From Tuctoria greenei (Eukaryota; Streptophyta; Magnoliopsida; Poales; Poaceae): DNA of 64,000 bases. Within the stretch, counting starts at the first letter, position 1. Each line of letters starts with the position of its first letter. The stretch covers positions 113,193,110-113,257,109 of the forward strand of contig JAYESD010000001.1 of the NCBI GenBank assembly GCA_036927565.1. Reading direction: 5' to 3'. Shown one piece after another: positions 31,998 through 44,572 of this stretch. A model generated the notes under the pieces. It had not been told where the DNA came from. It saw only the letters and a list, made by a program, of their open reading frames with translations, and made no database searches. The position numbers and the translations under genes are program-made.

Positions 31998-33100
31998 TTC
32001 ATTGGGAATACCACGCTCAAAAAGAGCCTAGTTTTGAAAACTCCAAAGTAGTCGAGTGAGGATTAGCTATATGCCCATTAAGGACTATTACTAGTATAAG
32101 TTATAAAGGTGGTGAACTAACTTGTTATATTATTTTGTAACGACGCTCCGTCTTCAAGGTAAGAGGTAAGATACGGCACCGAGAGCGGATCAATCTCGGT
32201 AAACTCTGCATACGAGATATGGTATGTGAAATTTCCGTGGCTTAGCATGGAAAGTCAATATGAGTCTCTGAAACTTTTCCATGTTTCTGAGAACATGTGA
32301 CACGCGGTACCCCAGCGTGACAAAAAATTAGTGGGAGCCCCCGTCGGGTGGTGTATAATCCGATAGTATGCATCTCTAGAACCATTCATGTTCTATGGGA
32401 GCATGCGAAACACGTATGCCGGAGCGTGTATAAGCCGGTTCGTACGGGAGTTTGCTGTACAGACATATTTACAGCCATGTACCTCGAGTCATGACTTCGC
32501 TCGAGGGCGACTCACACCAGAGTCGTATGCATTTACTTCTGATTGTATCTTATTGCGACTGCCTGTCGTGTTTCCCCGTGCCGCCCTTGAGGTGTGAAGG
32601 TGTGAAAGGGGATTGTTTGTCTTCTGCAGGTACACTAACTCCGGTAGCGACCCGTGTAGAATATGTTTGCGAGTGATCTATATTACAACCACCTATAGAC
32701 GTATCTGGATGTACCGGGTTAGACTTTTCTTTGGTAAGGAACGTAGTACCATCAGTATCACATTTGATACTTTGACCATCCCCCACGAAAGAAATGGCTT
32801 TATATTCATATTAAGTCCAAGTATCAGTTGCTGGTATCTTATGGACAATAGAAAATGTTTCTGTTCAAGAGTAGGTGAACCAAAGTTCTTTGTTCCTGGC
32901 GAGAGTTTAGCTCGACTTAGCCGGAGTAAGACTTTGGTTAAGTATGAAGATCCATGGTGATATGCTATGGATAAGAAGGTCGTAAAGTCTCTTTTAAGAC
33001 TCCATTTAGTTCCAAAGCGAATGATTAGTTATGAATCAAGTTCTAGCCATCGGACTTGAGTTTTGAGCTAAGTTTCAAAATTTGAGTTTGTTCCCAAATT
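31998..33100 (+). other. Conserved leader of L2
   Basis: Non-coding, but recognisably shared with L1 in inverted orientation (21909 down to about 20950). As the region just after the primer site it could carry packaging or dimerisation signals; that is inference from position and conservation. Confidence 0.6.
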
Positions 33101-33159
33101 CTTGTGTTTCAAAGCCGGTGAGTTCTGTTTTCGAACCGGATTGACCTGACTTTGAGATT

Positions 33160-34850
33160 TCTTATGTTTTCAACCTGAATGGCTATGAATGCAATTGAAT
33201 ACTTTTTGGAAATATTTTGAAGTCTTCTATAAGTTTTCTATTGACCCCCAAGCCAAAGGACCATTGTAAGATGGTGAAAATCCTCTCCAACTAACTCAAC
33301 TGCTGTTTTGAAACTGTGTAAGACAACATCTGAATTTTTGCCATAACTCTGTTTAGAAAGCTCTTCTATTCCATTATGATACATTTCTGGAAAGGGGAAG
33401 AGCTATTATACAACTTTGTTATGCAGTGATACCTCAAATTCAGTTTATAACTAATTAGAAAACAGAGTTGAAGATAGTACATGTATATAGGTGCTATCTG
33501 AAACAGTCAGAAAAATTCTGAACTTTGAACGGCCATAACTATTAAACTAGAAATGCAACCTATGCATGTTTATACATACATGGAAATCTTAAAGAGTCCT
33601 CTATCAACTTTCTATTCAACACGAAGTCTAAAACTCACATTAACAAGGTCTAAATTGAAGTGTCAATTAAGAGGTTCTGACAGCCCAAAAGAGGGGACAG
33701 AATCTGAACTCTTCACCAATTGAATCATAACTTTCTGCAGACTTCACTGCTGCAGGCCTACTTTATGTGGTTGGAAAGTGTAGAGAGTCCTCTACAACTT
33801 TTCTATATAACTCCAGAGCAGAATCCATCTCTAACATACTCAAAATTTCAAATTTCTAAACTCGATAAAATCTGGACAGCGAGTGGACAGTCCTGTATAC
33901 AGTTACTGTTCCTCGCATAACTCGCTGTAGAATTGTCGAAAGACTTCATAATTTTCATTTCTGGAATCTTGAGAATGTATGCAACAAGTTTGCTATGTGT
34001 TATTTTTGCAAATGTTGAAATTTGTATATCCGAAAATTTTGGACAAAATCAGCCTTAAACAAAGGAGGTGCTGTCCAAATTTTCAGAAAAACTGTCAACT
34101 TGCAAAATGCCATATCTTCTCAACCAGAAGTGCTACGAGGGCAAGTAAGTACTCCTTAGAAATTTTTGGAAGTACTTTACAAGTTCTCTATTCAGTTCAA
34201 GACCAAAACCCTTTTCTAGGTGGGTGAAATTTTGATAATCGCAGAGACTGTCCAGGCATACCCAAACTGGACAGCAATCTGTACACCTCTGAATTTAATC
34301 CATAACTCGCATACCCTTCATCCAATGGTGTCGCGCGAGTAACAGTTGGAAAGGTTAGAGAGTCAGCTACAAGTTTTGCATTTGGCTCCAGACCTGAATC
34401 GGTCATTTACATATCCTAAATCAAGTTTGAGTGCAGAATGGTCAATCTTAACTGAATTCAAATTCTGAATGATGAAATTTTGACCAACTTTAAAAACTCA
34501 TATCTTTTGAACCAGAACTGATATACAGACAAATAGGTACTTTTTGGAAATATTATTACATTGGTTACGACTTTGTACATAAGAATATTTCCAGATTTTG
34601 ATCAGAACAGCCTGAAAACTTTAGATCAAAACTGCTACTGTTTAAGCAGATTCTGCTGAAAGTGCAGAGAAATCTGCTAACTTTAAAATTGCATAACTTG
34701 CAAACAAGAGATGATATAGAGGCAAACAAATACTTTTAGGAAAGGTCTTGAAGTGTACTTTAACTTTGTTGTTCACCTCAAGATCTTATTTTGCCATTAC
34801 TTGGCCAAAATCGAAGTTGCGTCCAAGCTGTTCATCCTCCACCAGGATTT
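33160..34850 (+). repeat. Tandem array of about 193 bp in L2 interior
   Basis: The anchor cataact/catatct starts at 33342, 33534, 33726, 33916, 34111, 34301, 34499 and 34692 (gaps 192, 192, 190, 195, 190, 198, 193). A second anchor (caactt/caagtt) at 33605, 33795, 33985, 34180, 34370, 34568 and 34761 keeps the same gaps. An earlier weak unit begins near 33161. Units share gagagtcctctacaactttct-like text but are strongly diverged. Confidence 0.85.
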
Positions 34851-36695
34851 AATCGGGTGATGACCCTTTAGGGTGATTATGGATTTGGTTCTCGAGTTCA
34901 ACTCGAGGAGTTTCATAACATCCCAGGTGTTGCGACCCAACACTATTTGCCATTAGGGTTGAGTATTACACTAAGGCAAATCCCTTTTTGCTCGGATGCA
35001 CATGCTAGTGTTTTAACTATGCAACCTTGCACCTCACACTTTATTAATGCATTGAGCATGTATCACACTTCCCTTGGTTGGACGACCCTCCCCATAAAGA
35101 TTGCTTGGAGTAAGTTTCTTGCTCACCTAGCTTGAATATTAAGGGGGAAGGAGTTCATCTAGTAATCGAAGTGTTACGTTCACCTAGGTGTCATACCAAG
35201 GTACATCGACACCGAACCAACGTGCTGAATGCAATGCTCAAGTAAGTAGGACCGGGTACAGCATTGACTCATTGAGTCAATGAGAAGCCTAAGTAACGGA
35301 TCACCTCGAACCCCGTTTCTTGTGGAACTCGATCATCGAGTTAAATAAGTCAGTTGATTCTTCACGCTAAACCACTCCCTTGCTTCCGTCTCTGAGACGA
35401 GAAGCCATATGTGAGTAGTATGAGCTGCAGATTCTTTAGCAAGAACATGGATCACTAACCAAGGTCATGCCTAGCACAGTACTTTGTCAACCACTTCGTG
35501 CAACCTACGGAAGTGATGAGAACCTTACTCTTCAAAGGTTACTCTCTTTGCAACTTCTGAAGGTAACCATGCCGCACCTTTTAAGGGGTAGACATAGTAC
35601 TTTAAGAAAACTATGAGATGAAAAACCTGACCTTTTGTTAAGGAACCACAACTACCTGTAAGTTGTGATTAACAAGCTTTAGGGAACTTCCAATCAACAA
35701 GAAGTTCAATCACATGGTTCCATTTTGTACACTCCGTTGCCTTGAGATGAACCTCACCATTCCTTGCTAATACTTTTACCTTGAAACCATCGAACTTAGT
35801 CAAGATATGAAAGTAGCAAATCTTGTCTAGCGCCTTTCATGACCAAGTTTATTCAATCCTCCTGTATTTGGGATACTTCTGACTGTGTTTGGATTGTCTT
35901 ACCTACTTTTGCTCAAAGCATAATAATGAATGCATCATACCGTCTACATTTCTGGTTGGCCAGCATTGCATCATTAATGCATAACATTATTCCACTTGTG
36001 ATGCATCATGAAACGTAATTACCAATGAGTTTTGAGCAAGAATATATGACCCCATTCAAATACCTACGTTGTGTCTCACAATTTTGAGTTGTGATCAACT
36101 TTATCATTCGCAACGCTTTCGACTTGTTTCATTATCTTGAGTAGCACAAGGGAAACCACTTAACACCTTGTGACCAAAACACAGTTGAGCCTTTGTCCTT
36201 GACTCATTGAAACTCAAATCAAGTTGAGTCCTGGAAACTGATTGTTTCTAATTGCGACGAGTTTCCTATAGACTTCTCGACCTAGCTAAAAGCCTGTATC
36301 TTTCTTTTCGCGAGGTTACCATTTAATTATCAAGTCTTGGAACTCCTTGACTCGTAATGGATGGTGACATTGCTTTGGCCACAAGACCAGCGCAGAAAAG
36401 TCTTCATAAGAGAAACACCCAGAGATAAGGACACCTAACTATCTTAGATTTCTAAGGTCCTCCAATGCAGAAGTTTACTTCTTTTTGACGAAAAGAAGAA
36501 GACCCCAATATATCAACATAGCTTTCTAAGCTACAAGCTTTACAGTGTGATCCCAGTCACGCCGAGCATCCAAACCATAGATGTAATAAGAAGACGAAGA
36601 GTCTATTCTCCAATCACATGACAGGCGATGGTTGTCTCATCAACAACTCGGCCTAACTTTCTCTCTTCCTTAGAATCTCGGGGCGAGATTCCTTT
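34851..36695 (+). other. AT-rich 3' part of L2 interior
   Basis: No ORF with a recognisable product. It includes an extra polypurine-like tract, AAGGGGGAAGGAG, at 35141-35153. The segment around 35080-35180 is matched by the left end of L1. Confidence 0.6.
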
Positions 36696-36708
36696 AAGGG
36701 GGAAGGAT
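36696..36708 (+). other. Polypurine tract of L2
   Basis: AAGGGGGAAGGAT directly before the 3' LTR start. Confidence 0.9.
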
Positions 36709-39700
36709 TGTAAAAGCCCGCATTTGAGTAAAGCCAAAAACGCAAAAATGTGAACTTAAAAATTTTGAAAATGGACTTGGAAATCCAAACTCATATGAAC
36801 AATATGAGTTAAACCATGTTCACTAAAAATAGAAACTTGTTTAAATATTACATATAGAACATGGTTGTTAATGTATTTAGAACTTAAGGGGTAAAATCCT
36901 TAATTTCCAGTTATTCACATTTTCAATGAAAAATTAAAGGAGAAAAGAAAACAAAATAAAGAGAAAGAAAAAGGAATTATTCCAACCCTAATATTGGACA
37001 TCCAAAAATATTCAAATCTCATGCCGTAAATTTTTCCATGACCTTCTAATATTTCAAATAGACTCTCAGTAAAGTTTCAAAATTTTTGAAGCACGTTTCC
37101 AATTAGTGGACACGTACTGAGAGTTTAATCAACGTCGACTTCAAATTTAAACTTTGTGCTCAACCTTGTCCAAATCAACTCCAAATTTTTCCTGAGGTCC
37201 CTTATGGTTCAAAAAGGTTAACTTCAAAGTTTCAGGATTTTGGAACCTAATCTACTATTTATTTCCTTGAGTCAAGTATCACCACTTGAATTCAAATTCA
37301 AACCTGAGTTCAAATTCAACTTGCTCAGTTTTGAAATCTGATTGCACCATAAAATTCTCCACATTTTATTTAGTCACTGGGCCAAAGTTGACTCTTTTTG
37401 AAGCATGTTTGCTAGCCCTATTTGAATTTTGGAAAGAGGAGTGAGGGAGGTGGGTCCCACAGGTGGTCCCCACCAGTCAGGTTGGCACCTCCTCCCATGC
37501 CTCCACGCAGCTGCATGCGGGTGCCACTGCGATGAAGTCAGCCTTATCGTTGCACCGTGGAACTCCCTCCCGGTCTTTATCTTCGCTCCTCACCTCCCGT
37601 CCGGCCACAACACCACTCCCGCTCGCCCCTCCTCCCCCAAGCGCGCCACTCGCGCCGAGGCCGCCGCCGCCCTAGCTGCCCACGGTGAGGCTTCGCCCCG
37701 CGCCTGACCACAGCACCGAGCGCTCCCGCCGTTGACACACGTCGTTGACACACCGGCATCGTAAACTGGTCCATGGTTGGCTCTGATTTTGCAAGATTCA
37801 TTGGATCAGTGACTGCAGCCAAGGTGTTTGATGAAATGGTTACAAGGCGAAACTAAGTGTGTTGCCGTTCAATGTTGGTCTATGGATGCAGGTCTATTCT
37901 GGGGTGGCAATCGACAAGGACAGGTGCCAAGGTGCTCTTGGAATGTTGATGAAGTAACTGAATCATGTACACACACAAGATGTTCGGCGAAATGCCTACA
38001 AGGTGAGCCTTGCACTGAAATACCTTGCTTGACGTCACCGACGTCCGTTCGTCGTGATCGCTAAGGTTACTCATGTGTCGTCAAGTCGTACGTCCAGTTT
38101 TTGCATTGATATCATTCCTATAGGAGTCCCTAAGTTGACCTCTTTTGTCGTTTGTATCACATCGGCCTGTCCGTGCGTGTTCGTGATGCTCCACCATGAG
38201 CCGCGTCGACGTCGTTGACCATATGATGTCGTCGTGATGTTCCGAGCCATCATCGTGTCCTGGCATCGAGATGAAGGATGCCTGTAACATACATGATGTT
38301 GGAACACAACCATGACACAACGGTCGACAGTCGTTTAGCCAAATTAAGGTTTAGTCGAGGCGAGGCTCGTTGAGTCCTGAGTGTAGCCAGGGTGCTCGAT
38401 GAAATGTTTTCTATGTCAAACCAGGTGTGTCGGTGATCACCGATGACCTAGAGTAGAGGTATGCAAGAACGTTGCGACCAACAAGGAGAACTAGACCAAG
38501 GGGAACCTTGGATAAGAGTTCCTTGGTTGTGTCAAGGATGTTCCATAGCCGATCACAGGATTGGTTAACTAGATGTGCCATTTCATCGATGACAGGTTCG
38601 TCGATTCGCTTGCCGACGATCGAGTCGACATCACTAACCTTAAGACTCACAAGGTGGTGTTCGAGATTCCGCTCACCCCATTGATGAGACCGGGTTGATG
38701 TGGACGTCACTAAGACGATCTTCTCGAGATGGCAAAGCATGCCTTCACGACAAGTCTTGCATCATGTTTAAGTCCCGAGAGCTTACCGAGCTCAGCTGGA
38801 CAAGCTTGCGGGAGACACTACATTAGTGTCGTCGTGTAAGCACTTGAACGATGCTCAAGAAGCTTGCCGTAAAAACTACTGTACCAAAAAGTCATTTCAA
38901 TGTTGTCTTGGTACTCACATCAGATTAACAGGGCTTGTTATGAGTCTTTGAGTCCAAGCAATGTCGATCTCACTTCACTCCCAAGTATCGCTAGGGTTCC
39001 ACCTTGATTCATCCTATTCTTGAACCCCGCGGCAACACTTCTCAGCTATGACTAGCTTTACTCCTTTATGAGTTAGAACAACTTCATTGGTCGACTGTTA
39101 AGTCACGACCTTCGTCTTGTACACTCCGCTCATACGCAAGCTTTTGATGCCACCTTGACACTTAGGTCATCCTTACACTACCAGTCCAACACTTCCACAC
39201 CATTCAGTTGTATCGTCCTTGAGTGGAATAACGTCGTGTGTTGAGTGCCAAGTTGCAATGTGTGCTTACATTGCACCTTTCAATTCATATCTCGATACTA
39301 CTATGACCACTTGAATTCATCCTTTGTTCATCCACACAACAGAGGCATATCTGTCCTTCCTAGTCAAACTCCTCATTCTTAGAGTTTACACAACCCTGTG
39401 GAGTCTATTCTTAAATTACTTAATTACTTATATGCATATCATGTCAATAGGAACGTGCTGATAGGTGATCGACAAGAAACTTCGCTTGGAGAAGAAGGCC
39501 AAGGTGTTTCCACTGAAGTTCCATGGCAGGTCCTCCGGAGGAAGACCAAGCACTAACAATTGACATTTATTTGAGTCGCAAACTAAGGAAAGCCCCGGTT
39601 TGCATTTAAGTCGTTTATAAAATTTTACTTTATCACTATGATGAGTAGTCTATTAATTGTGCATTACGTTTAGGATGATTGATACTCCACTTGCATGGCC

Positions 39701-41047
39701 AAAAATCCGAGGGATTGGTGGGAACGAGTTACAATTGGACCTATAGTAACTGCTTTGCTAATGCATAGGAAATCCGGTAGAAGTCGAGTAGTTGGAATCT
39801 ACTCGCGAGAGATGTAGGACATATCTCACAGGATTGGTTAGATAGAAAATGGATTAATATAATAAAGGTTAGACCGGGCAGGGAATGAATAGGAAGCGGC
39901 GAGAATTGAGTCTCGGTCGCATAGCCCTGCCTGTGTCGATTAAGGCCCGCTTCGTGTGCTGCCCCGCTGAACAAGCTTGACTTGTACCGGCAACATAATG
40001 GACATATGGAATCCAATAAACTGATGTAGCTTGGTCACTTGGGTGTCGAGGCATACTGTTCCATTTTATAGGTGTGGGTTGAGGGCAGCAAGGTGTAAAT
40101 CCGCTGGTGGGCACGTCAGAGTACGCCCCACGCAGGGACCTCCTGCTCGTGACGGATCGACCGGTTCGACATTTGAGTGTCTCGCGAAAGGTTGCCATAT
40201 ACGCCTAGTACTGAAGTGTTATGTAGGTACGGGTGTGCTCGCTGACACTTCCGAACGACGTATGTGTCATGTTGTCCGGGTGAGTCCTGATTGCAATCAC
40301 TGTCCCCCGCAGTAATAGAGTACCACTTGTTCACTGTGTCGTGACGTAGTAAATACTAAAGAAGCCAGCAAATTATATTGTATTGAATTATAATTGCTTT
40401 GCAACCTTGTATGATTTAGAGATAGCAAAATTAAAGTTTACAATTTCCCCCATACTTTAGCTGTAATAGTATTATGTGCTCTGAGCATGTCATAGAATTG
40501 GTAAAGCGTTTCTTGTTTGATTGTGGAGCCCATGATGTGCCGTGTTTGGAGAATGTCATTTGCTACATAAAACCTGATTATAAGGATCCACTTGTAGGCG
40601 AGTCTATTTATGCTATTCCTTACCTATGTTAGTATTCACCCTGCATATGTCTAGTGAGACGGTTAAGTCTTGCTGAGCCTTATGCTCACGTTTGCGCTTT
40701 AACGATTTTTGCAGGTATTAGTTTTATTTTTGCTGTTCAGGTTGTACATGAGACTCGAGGTGTCGAGATAAATCTCATGTGAACCACGCCGCTGTGAATG
40801 TTCTTCTTGTTGCTAGTGAGAATTGTCCTAGGGCATGAACGTCTTCTCTCCTGCTTAATTAAGTGAGATTATGAGTATGTATTTTCCGCTACGTGTGTAC
40901 TTCTATTGTACACTCTTTTGTAAACTCTTCTTATTATGAAATGAAAACTTTATAAGTTTTGGTATCCTTTTTTTGTGTGCTCTTAGGTGCCGCATCGCAC
41001 GGCACCACCCAATGAGATCCTCGGATGTGTGGACTCCGGTCCCCGCA
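36709..41047 (+). repeat. 3' LTR of L2 (4339 bp, with internal deletion)
   Basis: Begins TGTAAAAGCCCGC and ends ggtccccgca. Relative to the 5' LTR it lacks 27909-28685; the join at about 37730 carries a short repeat of cgttgacaca. Confidence 0.93.
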
Positions 41048-41052
41048 CGCAA
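41048..41052 (+). repeat. Target-site duplication CGCAA (right) of L2
   Basis: Identical to 26884-26888. Confidence 0.93.
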
Positions 41053-41197
41053 AAAAAAGGAGAGTGAGGAATCAAGTTGAAAAGAGCTCAGGAGATGAAT
41101 AGAATACTCTTTGTGTATGGAGTGTGTTGGAGAAACACACCCCACGAGCTCAAGCAAAAGAAAACACTCTCACTGTACAAATTTACACAGGTCTAGA

Positions 41198-41710
41198 CTA
41201 GTCCGATATACCCCGGACTAGTCCGATAATCTCTCTGTCTAGGAACGGACAAGTTATCCTAGTGCGGACTTGTCCGCAATGGACTAGTCCGATAAAGTCC
41301 GGACTAGTCCGATAACACCTCTGATCAATATCGGACAAATCCGATATTCCACAGACAAGTCCGAAATCCTCACTGACCAACTTTGGACAAGTTCCCCAAT
41401 TTCGGGCTTGTCCTTAGGCCCTCAAAATTTTATGACACCGTACTAGTCTTATATTATCCAGACTAGTTCGATAACCTCTCTGACTAAAATAGGACAAGTC
41501 CTCCAAGTGCGGACTTGTCCTCAATTCACTAAGGGATTCACCATGCCAGACTAGTCCGATATATGCCAGGCTTGTCCAAATATCTCCAGTGCCCAGATCG
41601 GACTAGTCCGCATGTTTTTGAACAAGTCTGATATTCCTGAACACTTAGGGTTTTCCACACGCCGCACACCGGACTAGTCTGGAGTCCACCACGGAGTAGT
41701 CTGGACTTTG
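41198..41710 (+). repeat. Palindrome cluster in LTR of copia B (5' copy)
   Basis: About twenty copies of CGGACTAGTCCG and variants (cggacaagtccg, cggacttgtccg) lie in about 500 bp upstream of the TATA box. The 3' copy is at 58675-59190. Confidence 0.9.
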
Positions 41711-41742
41711 TAATCCATAACGGTAACCTTTGGAAACCCTCA

Positions 41743-41750
41743 TATAAATA
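41743..41750 (+). promoter_or_regulatory. TATA box in 5' LTR of copia B
   Basis: TATAAATA followed by gaggtgcac; the equivalent is at 59224-59231 in the 3' LTR. Confidence 0.75.
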
Positions 41751-42516
41751 GAGGTGCACAGCCCTACTATGATCTCTCTCGACCCCCTGTGCCATCACAC
41801 CTTCCAAGAGCCCAGAAAATACGTCTCTCCACACAATCCAACACAAGAAAGATCAAATCCTTAAGTATTAACCATAGATCAAAGGAGAGACACGTTCTTC
41901 ACGTCTTGAGCTCTTGTTTGAATCTCTCACACACTCTCGCTGTCTTATTGCATATCTTTCGAGTGTGTTTGGTGGTGTTTTGAATTGTAAATCTTGGGGA
42001 GCCCTCAACTTGTGAGAAGTCCCCTTGAACACGGTTATTTACCCCCTTTATGATTAGTGGAAGAGAATTGGCCTCCATGGCGATTCGACGAGGGTAGGGT
42101 TGGTGAAATCCAGGTTCTTCGTGGACTCCTCAACGTGGATGTAGATTTCTTCTGTGGAATCAAACCATGGGATAAAATCATTGTGTCTTTACTTTTGTTA
42201 TTACTATTTATTGCAATCAAAGGTTTGCTCAATCTTGTTCAACTTATATTAAAACTTTGAAACTTAAGTTAACTTGTGACATATATAGTTTCATTGAAGC
42301 AATACACTATAGTTACAACTCAATTTCCGCTGCATAGAGTACTTGGATCAAAATCATCGATCAAACTTGATCGATCTAATCTGCACACACCGGACTAGTC
42401 TGCACCCTACCGGATAAGTCCGATTTCTCTCTGTTTGATCAGGTTGCTAAGTGTTTCAGGTTGATACAAAAGTTGAAAAAGCCTATTCACCCCCCCCCCC
42501 TCTAGGCTACATTCAA

Positions 42517-42528
42517 TTGGTATTTGAT
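42517..42528 (+). other. Decayed primer-binding site of copia B
   Basis: tggtatttgatc stands where the iMet-type TGGTATCAGAGC is expected; only the first six bases and parts of the rest remain. Confidence 0.65.
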
Positions 42529-42566
42529 CTAGACTCTTCAAAAGAGACTAATCGCTCAAAGAGAAG

Positions 42567-44548
42567 ATGTCAGACATAAAGGATGTGCACAAGAATTTCA
42601 ACCAAGAGAAGGTTGAGAATGAAAAGGCTCAGAAGATGGAGAAGCTCCTCGACGCAATCCAAGACTGCGAGGATGATGAGGAGGAGATGCTTGAACTCAA
42701 GGCACTCCTAAGGAAGAAGGCACTCTCTAAAGGGAAGATAAAGATCGAGGATGAGAAGAAGAAGAAGGGGAGTAGTCACACCGACTACTCCCGATATCCT
42801 TTTAATTATGATCAGTTAAATTCGAATAATAATCATTACTTGTTGATTCCTCTAGGGAAAGCATCTTTCTTGGACAGCAATGATTATTCTATGTGGAGAC
42901 AGAATATGAAGATGCATCTAGTATCACTTAACCCCAGCTTGTGGCATATAGTGTGTACAGGGATAGATATCCCGGGTGAAGATGAAGAGCTCACACCAAG
43001 TCAAGAGCAGGCTATTCATCGGAACGCTCAAGCTGCAGCTGTCAAAACATCATCATTGAGCGGAGACGAGTTCACCAAGGTGGATGGACTTGAAATTACT
43101 AAGGAAATATGAGATGCGCTACAAACCGCACATGAAGGCAATCGTCATGTGCGAGAGGCTAAAACTGAAATGATTGAAGGCGCATTAGGAAGATTTGCCA
43201 TAGAAGAAGATGAGTCGCCGCAAGACATGTACAATCGGTTGAAGAATCTCATCAATAAAGTTAGAGCATATGGAAGGAAGAAGTGGAATGATCACGAGGT
43301 GGTGAAGGTAATTCTTAGAGCCTTCATGCCTCGCAACGTAACTCTATGCTCGATGATTAGAAAAAGCTTCGGGTATTGAAAAATGACGACGGATGATTTG
43401 CTTGGAAAGATTATCAATTTTGAGATGATGGAGAAACAAGCAAAGCATGTAAAAGAGATTGCTTACCATACCTCGACAAAAAAGAAAGGAGTCACTTTGA
43501 AGTCCACTTGCAAGCCAATGTCAAAAGAGACTCGAGAAGCTCAAGAAGAAGATGATAGCGACGATGAAAGCAGTGACATCGATGAAGTAGATATGATCCT
43601 ATTTATGAAGAAATTCAAGAAGATGATGAAAAAAGACAAGGTGGTAGATCAAATGAAGGAAGACACAAAGACAAATCAAGACCGAAGTTGAGGCGTGCTT
43701 GCTATAACTGTGGTTAATACGATCACTTTATAGTTGATTGTCCTTATGAAGAAAACAAGAAGAAGACCAAGGATACAAAGCCTCAACCCAAGAAGATGTT
43801 CAAGAAGAAAAAGCAAGTTGGATAGGCGCACCTAGGAAAGGAGTGGGAATCCAATGATGAGTCCTCATCCGAAGAGGAAAAGGAGATGGCTAGCATATCC
43901 ATCAAGAAGACAACCAAGAAATCCACCCTCTTCCCAACTATTGGCGCATGGAAGGACAACGATACATGTCTAATGGCAAAGGAAGGTAAAAGAAAGGTAA
44001 CAACTAAATCTTCCTCCTCGTATTCCTTTGCCAGTGATAGTGACGATTCTAGTGAATATGATAGTTGTGATGAAAATGAATACTTGCTTAGTTGTTTAGA
44101 CAAGAAAACTGCTTGTAAGATGAAATTTTTAATGGATAAACTTGTTGATAAGGATGAACTTGTTGGTCGCAAAGAAGATATGGTCATCCTTCAAAAGAAG
44201 GAACACCTTAAGATCAAAAAGCTCCTTGAACTTGAAAAGTAGCGAAGCAGGTCACTAGAACATGAGTTAGCTTCAAGCAAGAAAGCTTGCATGAAGTTAA
44301 GAGACTCAAATGTAATCATCAAGGATGAACTTGCTAACTTAACCAAATTTAAGAAGATCCTTGAGGTACAAGTTGAGTCACTCAAGAAAAGTGACCCTTC
44401 ATTCTCTTCAAGTTCACCTTCTCAACACTTAAAATCTGTAACTACTATTACATGTGCTTGTGCTAAAACTAACACTAGCTGGAAAGAAAAGTCAACCTCG
44501 ACCAAGGACAAGCTACCTTCCCATTGTGGCATATTTGACAAGGAGTAG
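42567..44548 (+). pseudogene. Gag of copia B (broken)
   Basis: The start MSDIKDVHKNFNQEK (ATG 42567) follows the primer site. The gag core has NPSLWHIVCTGIDIP, shared with copia D. A TGA at about 43110 ends the first ORF; the protein text resumes at 43149, 43383 and 43886. A CCHC knuckle remnant near 43695-43745 (CYNCG, then HFIVDCPYEENKK) contains an in-frame TAA. A Lys/Glu/Ser-rich coiled-coil region runs to about 44400. At least four stops or frame changes make it non-functional. Confidence 0.87.
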
Positions 44549-44572
44549 GTCAAGTATGCACGTAGTGCATAC

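Larger units (their letters stand above)
26889..41047 (+). mobile_element. LARD 'L2': 14.2-kb non-coding LTR element with giant LTRs
   Basis: The LTRs are 26889-31981 (5093 bp) and 36709-41047 (4339 bp), with a 4.7-kb interior between them. It has an iMet primer site, a polypurine tract and a perfect 5-bp target duplication, so it moved as a real LTR retrotransposon. No gag, protease, reverse transcriptase, RNase H or integrase text occurs in any frame. This fits the LARD class (large retrotransposon derivatives, such as barley Sukkula). The interior is a conserved leader, a tandem array of about 193 bp and an AT-rich 3' part. LTR identity is roughly 95% where compared (28776-29000 against 37830-38050). 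Confidence 0.92.
41053..42515 (+). repeat. 5' LTR of copia B, remainder
   Basis: Continues the LTR to the end ctacattca. It aligns with 58535-59960. It contains the palindrome cluster and TATA box. Confidence 0.93.

Noticed and set aside
41198..41710. CRISPR array
   Set aside because: The repeats are short palindromes with irregular spacing in a plant LTR; no cas genes.
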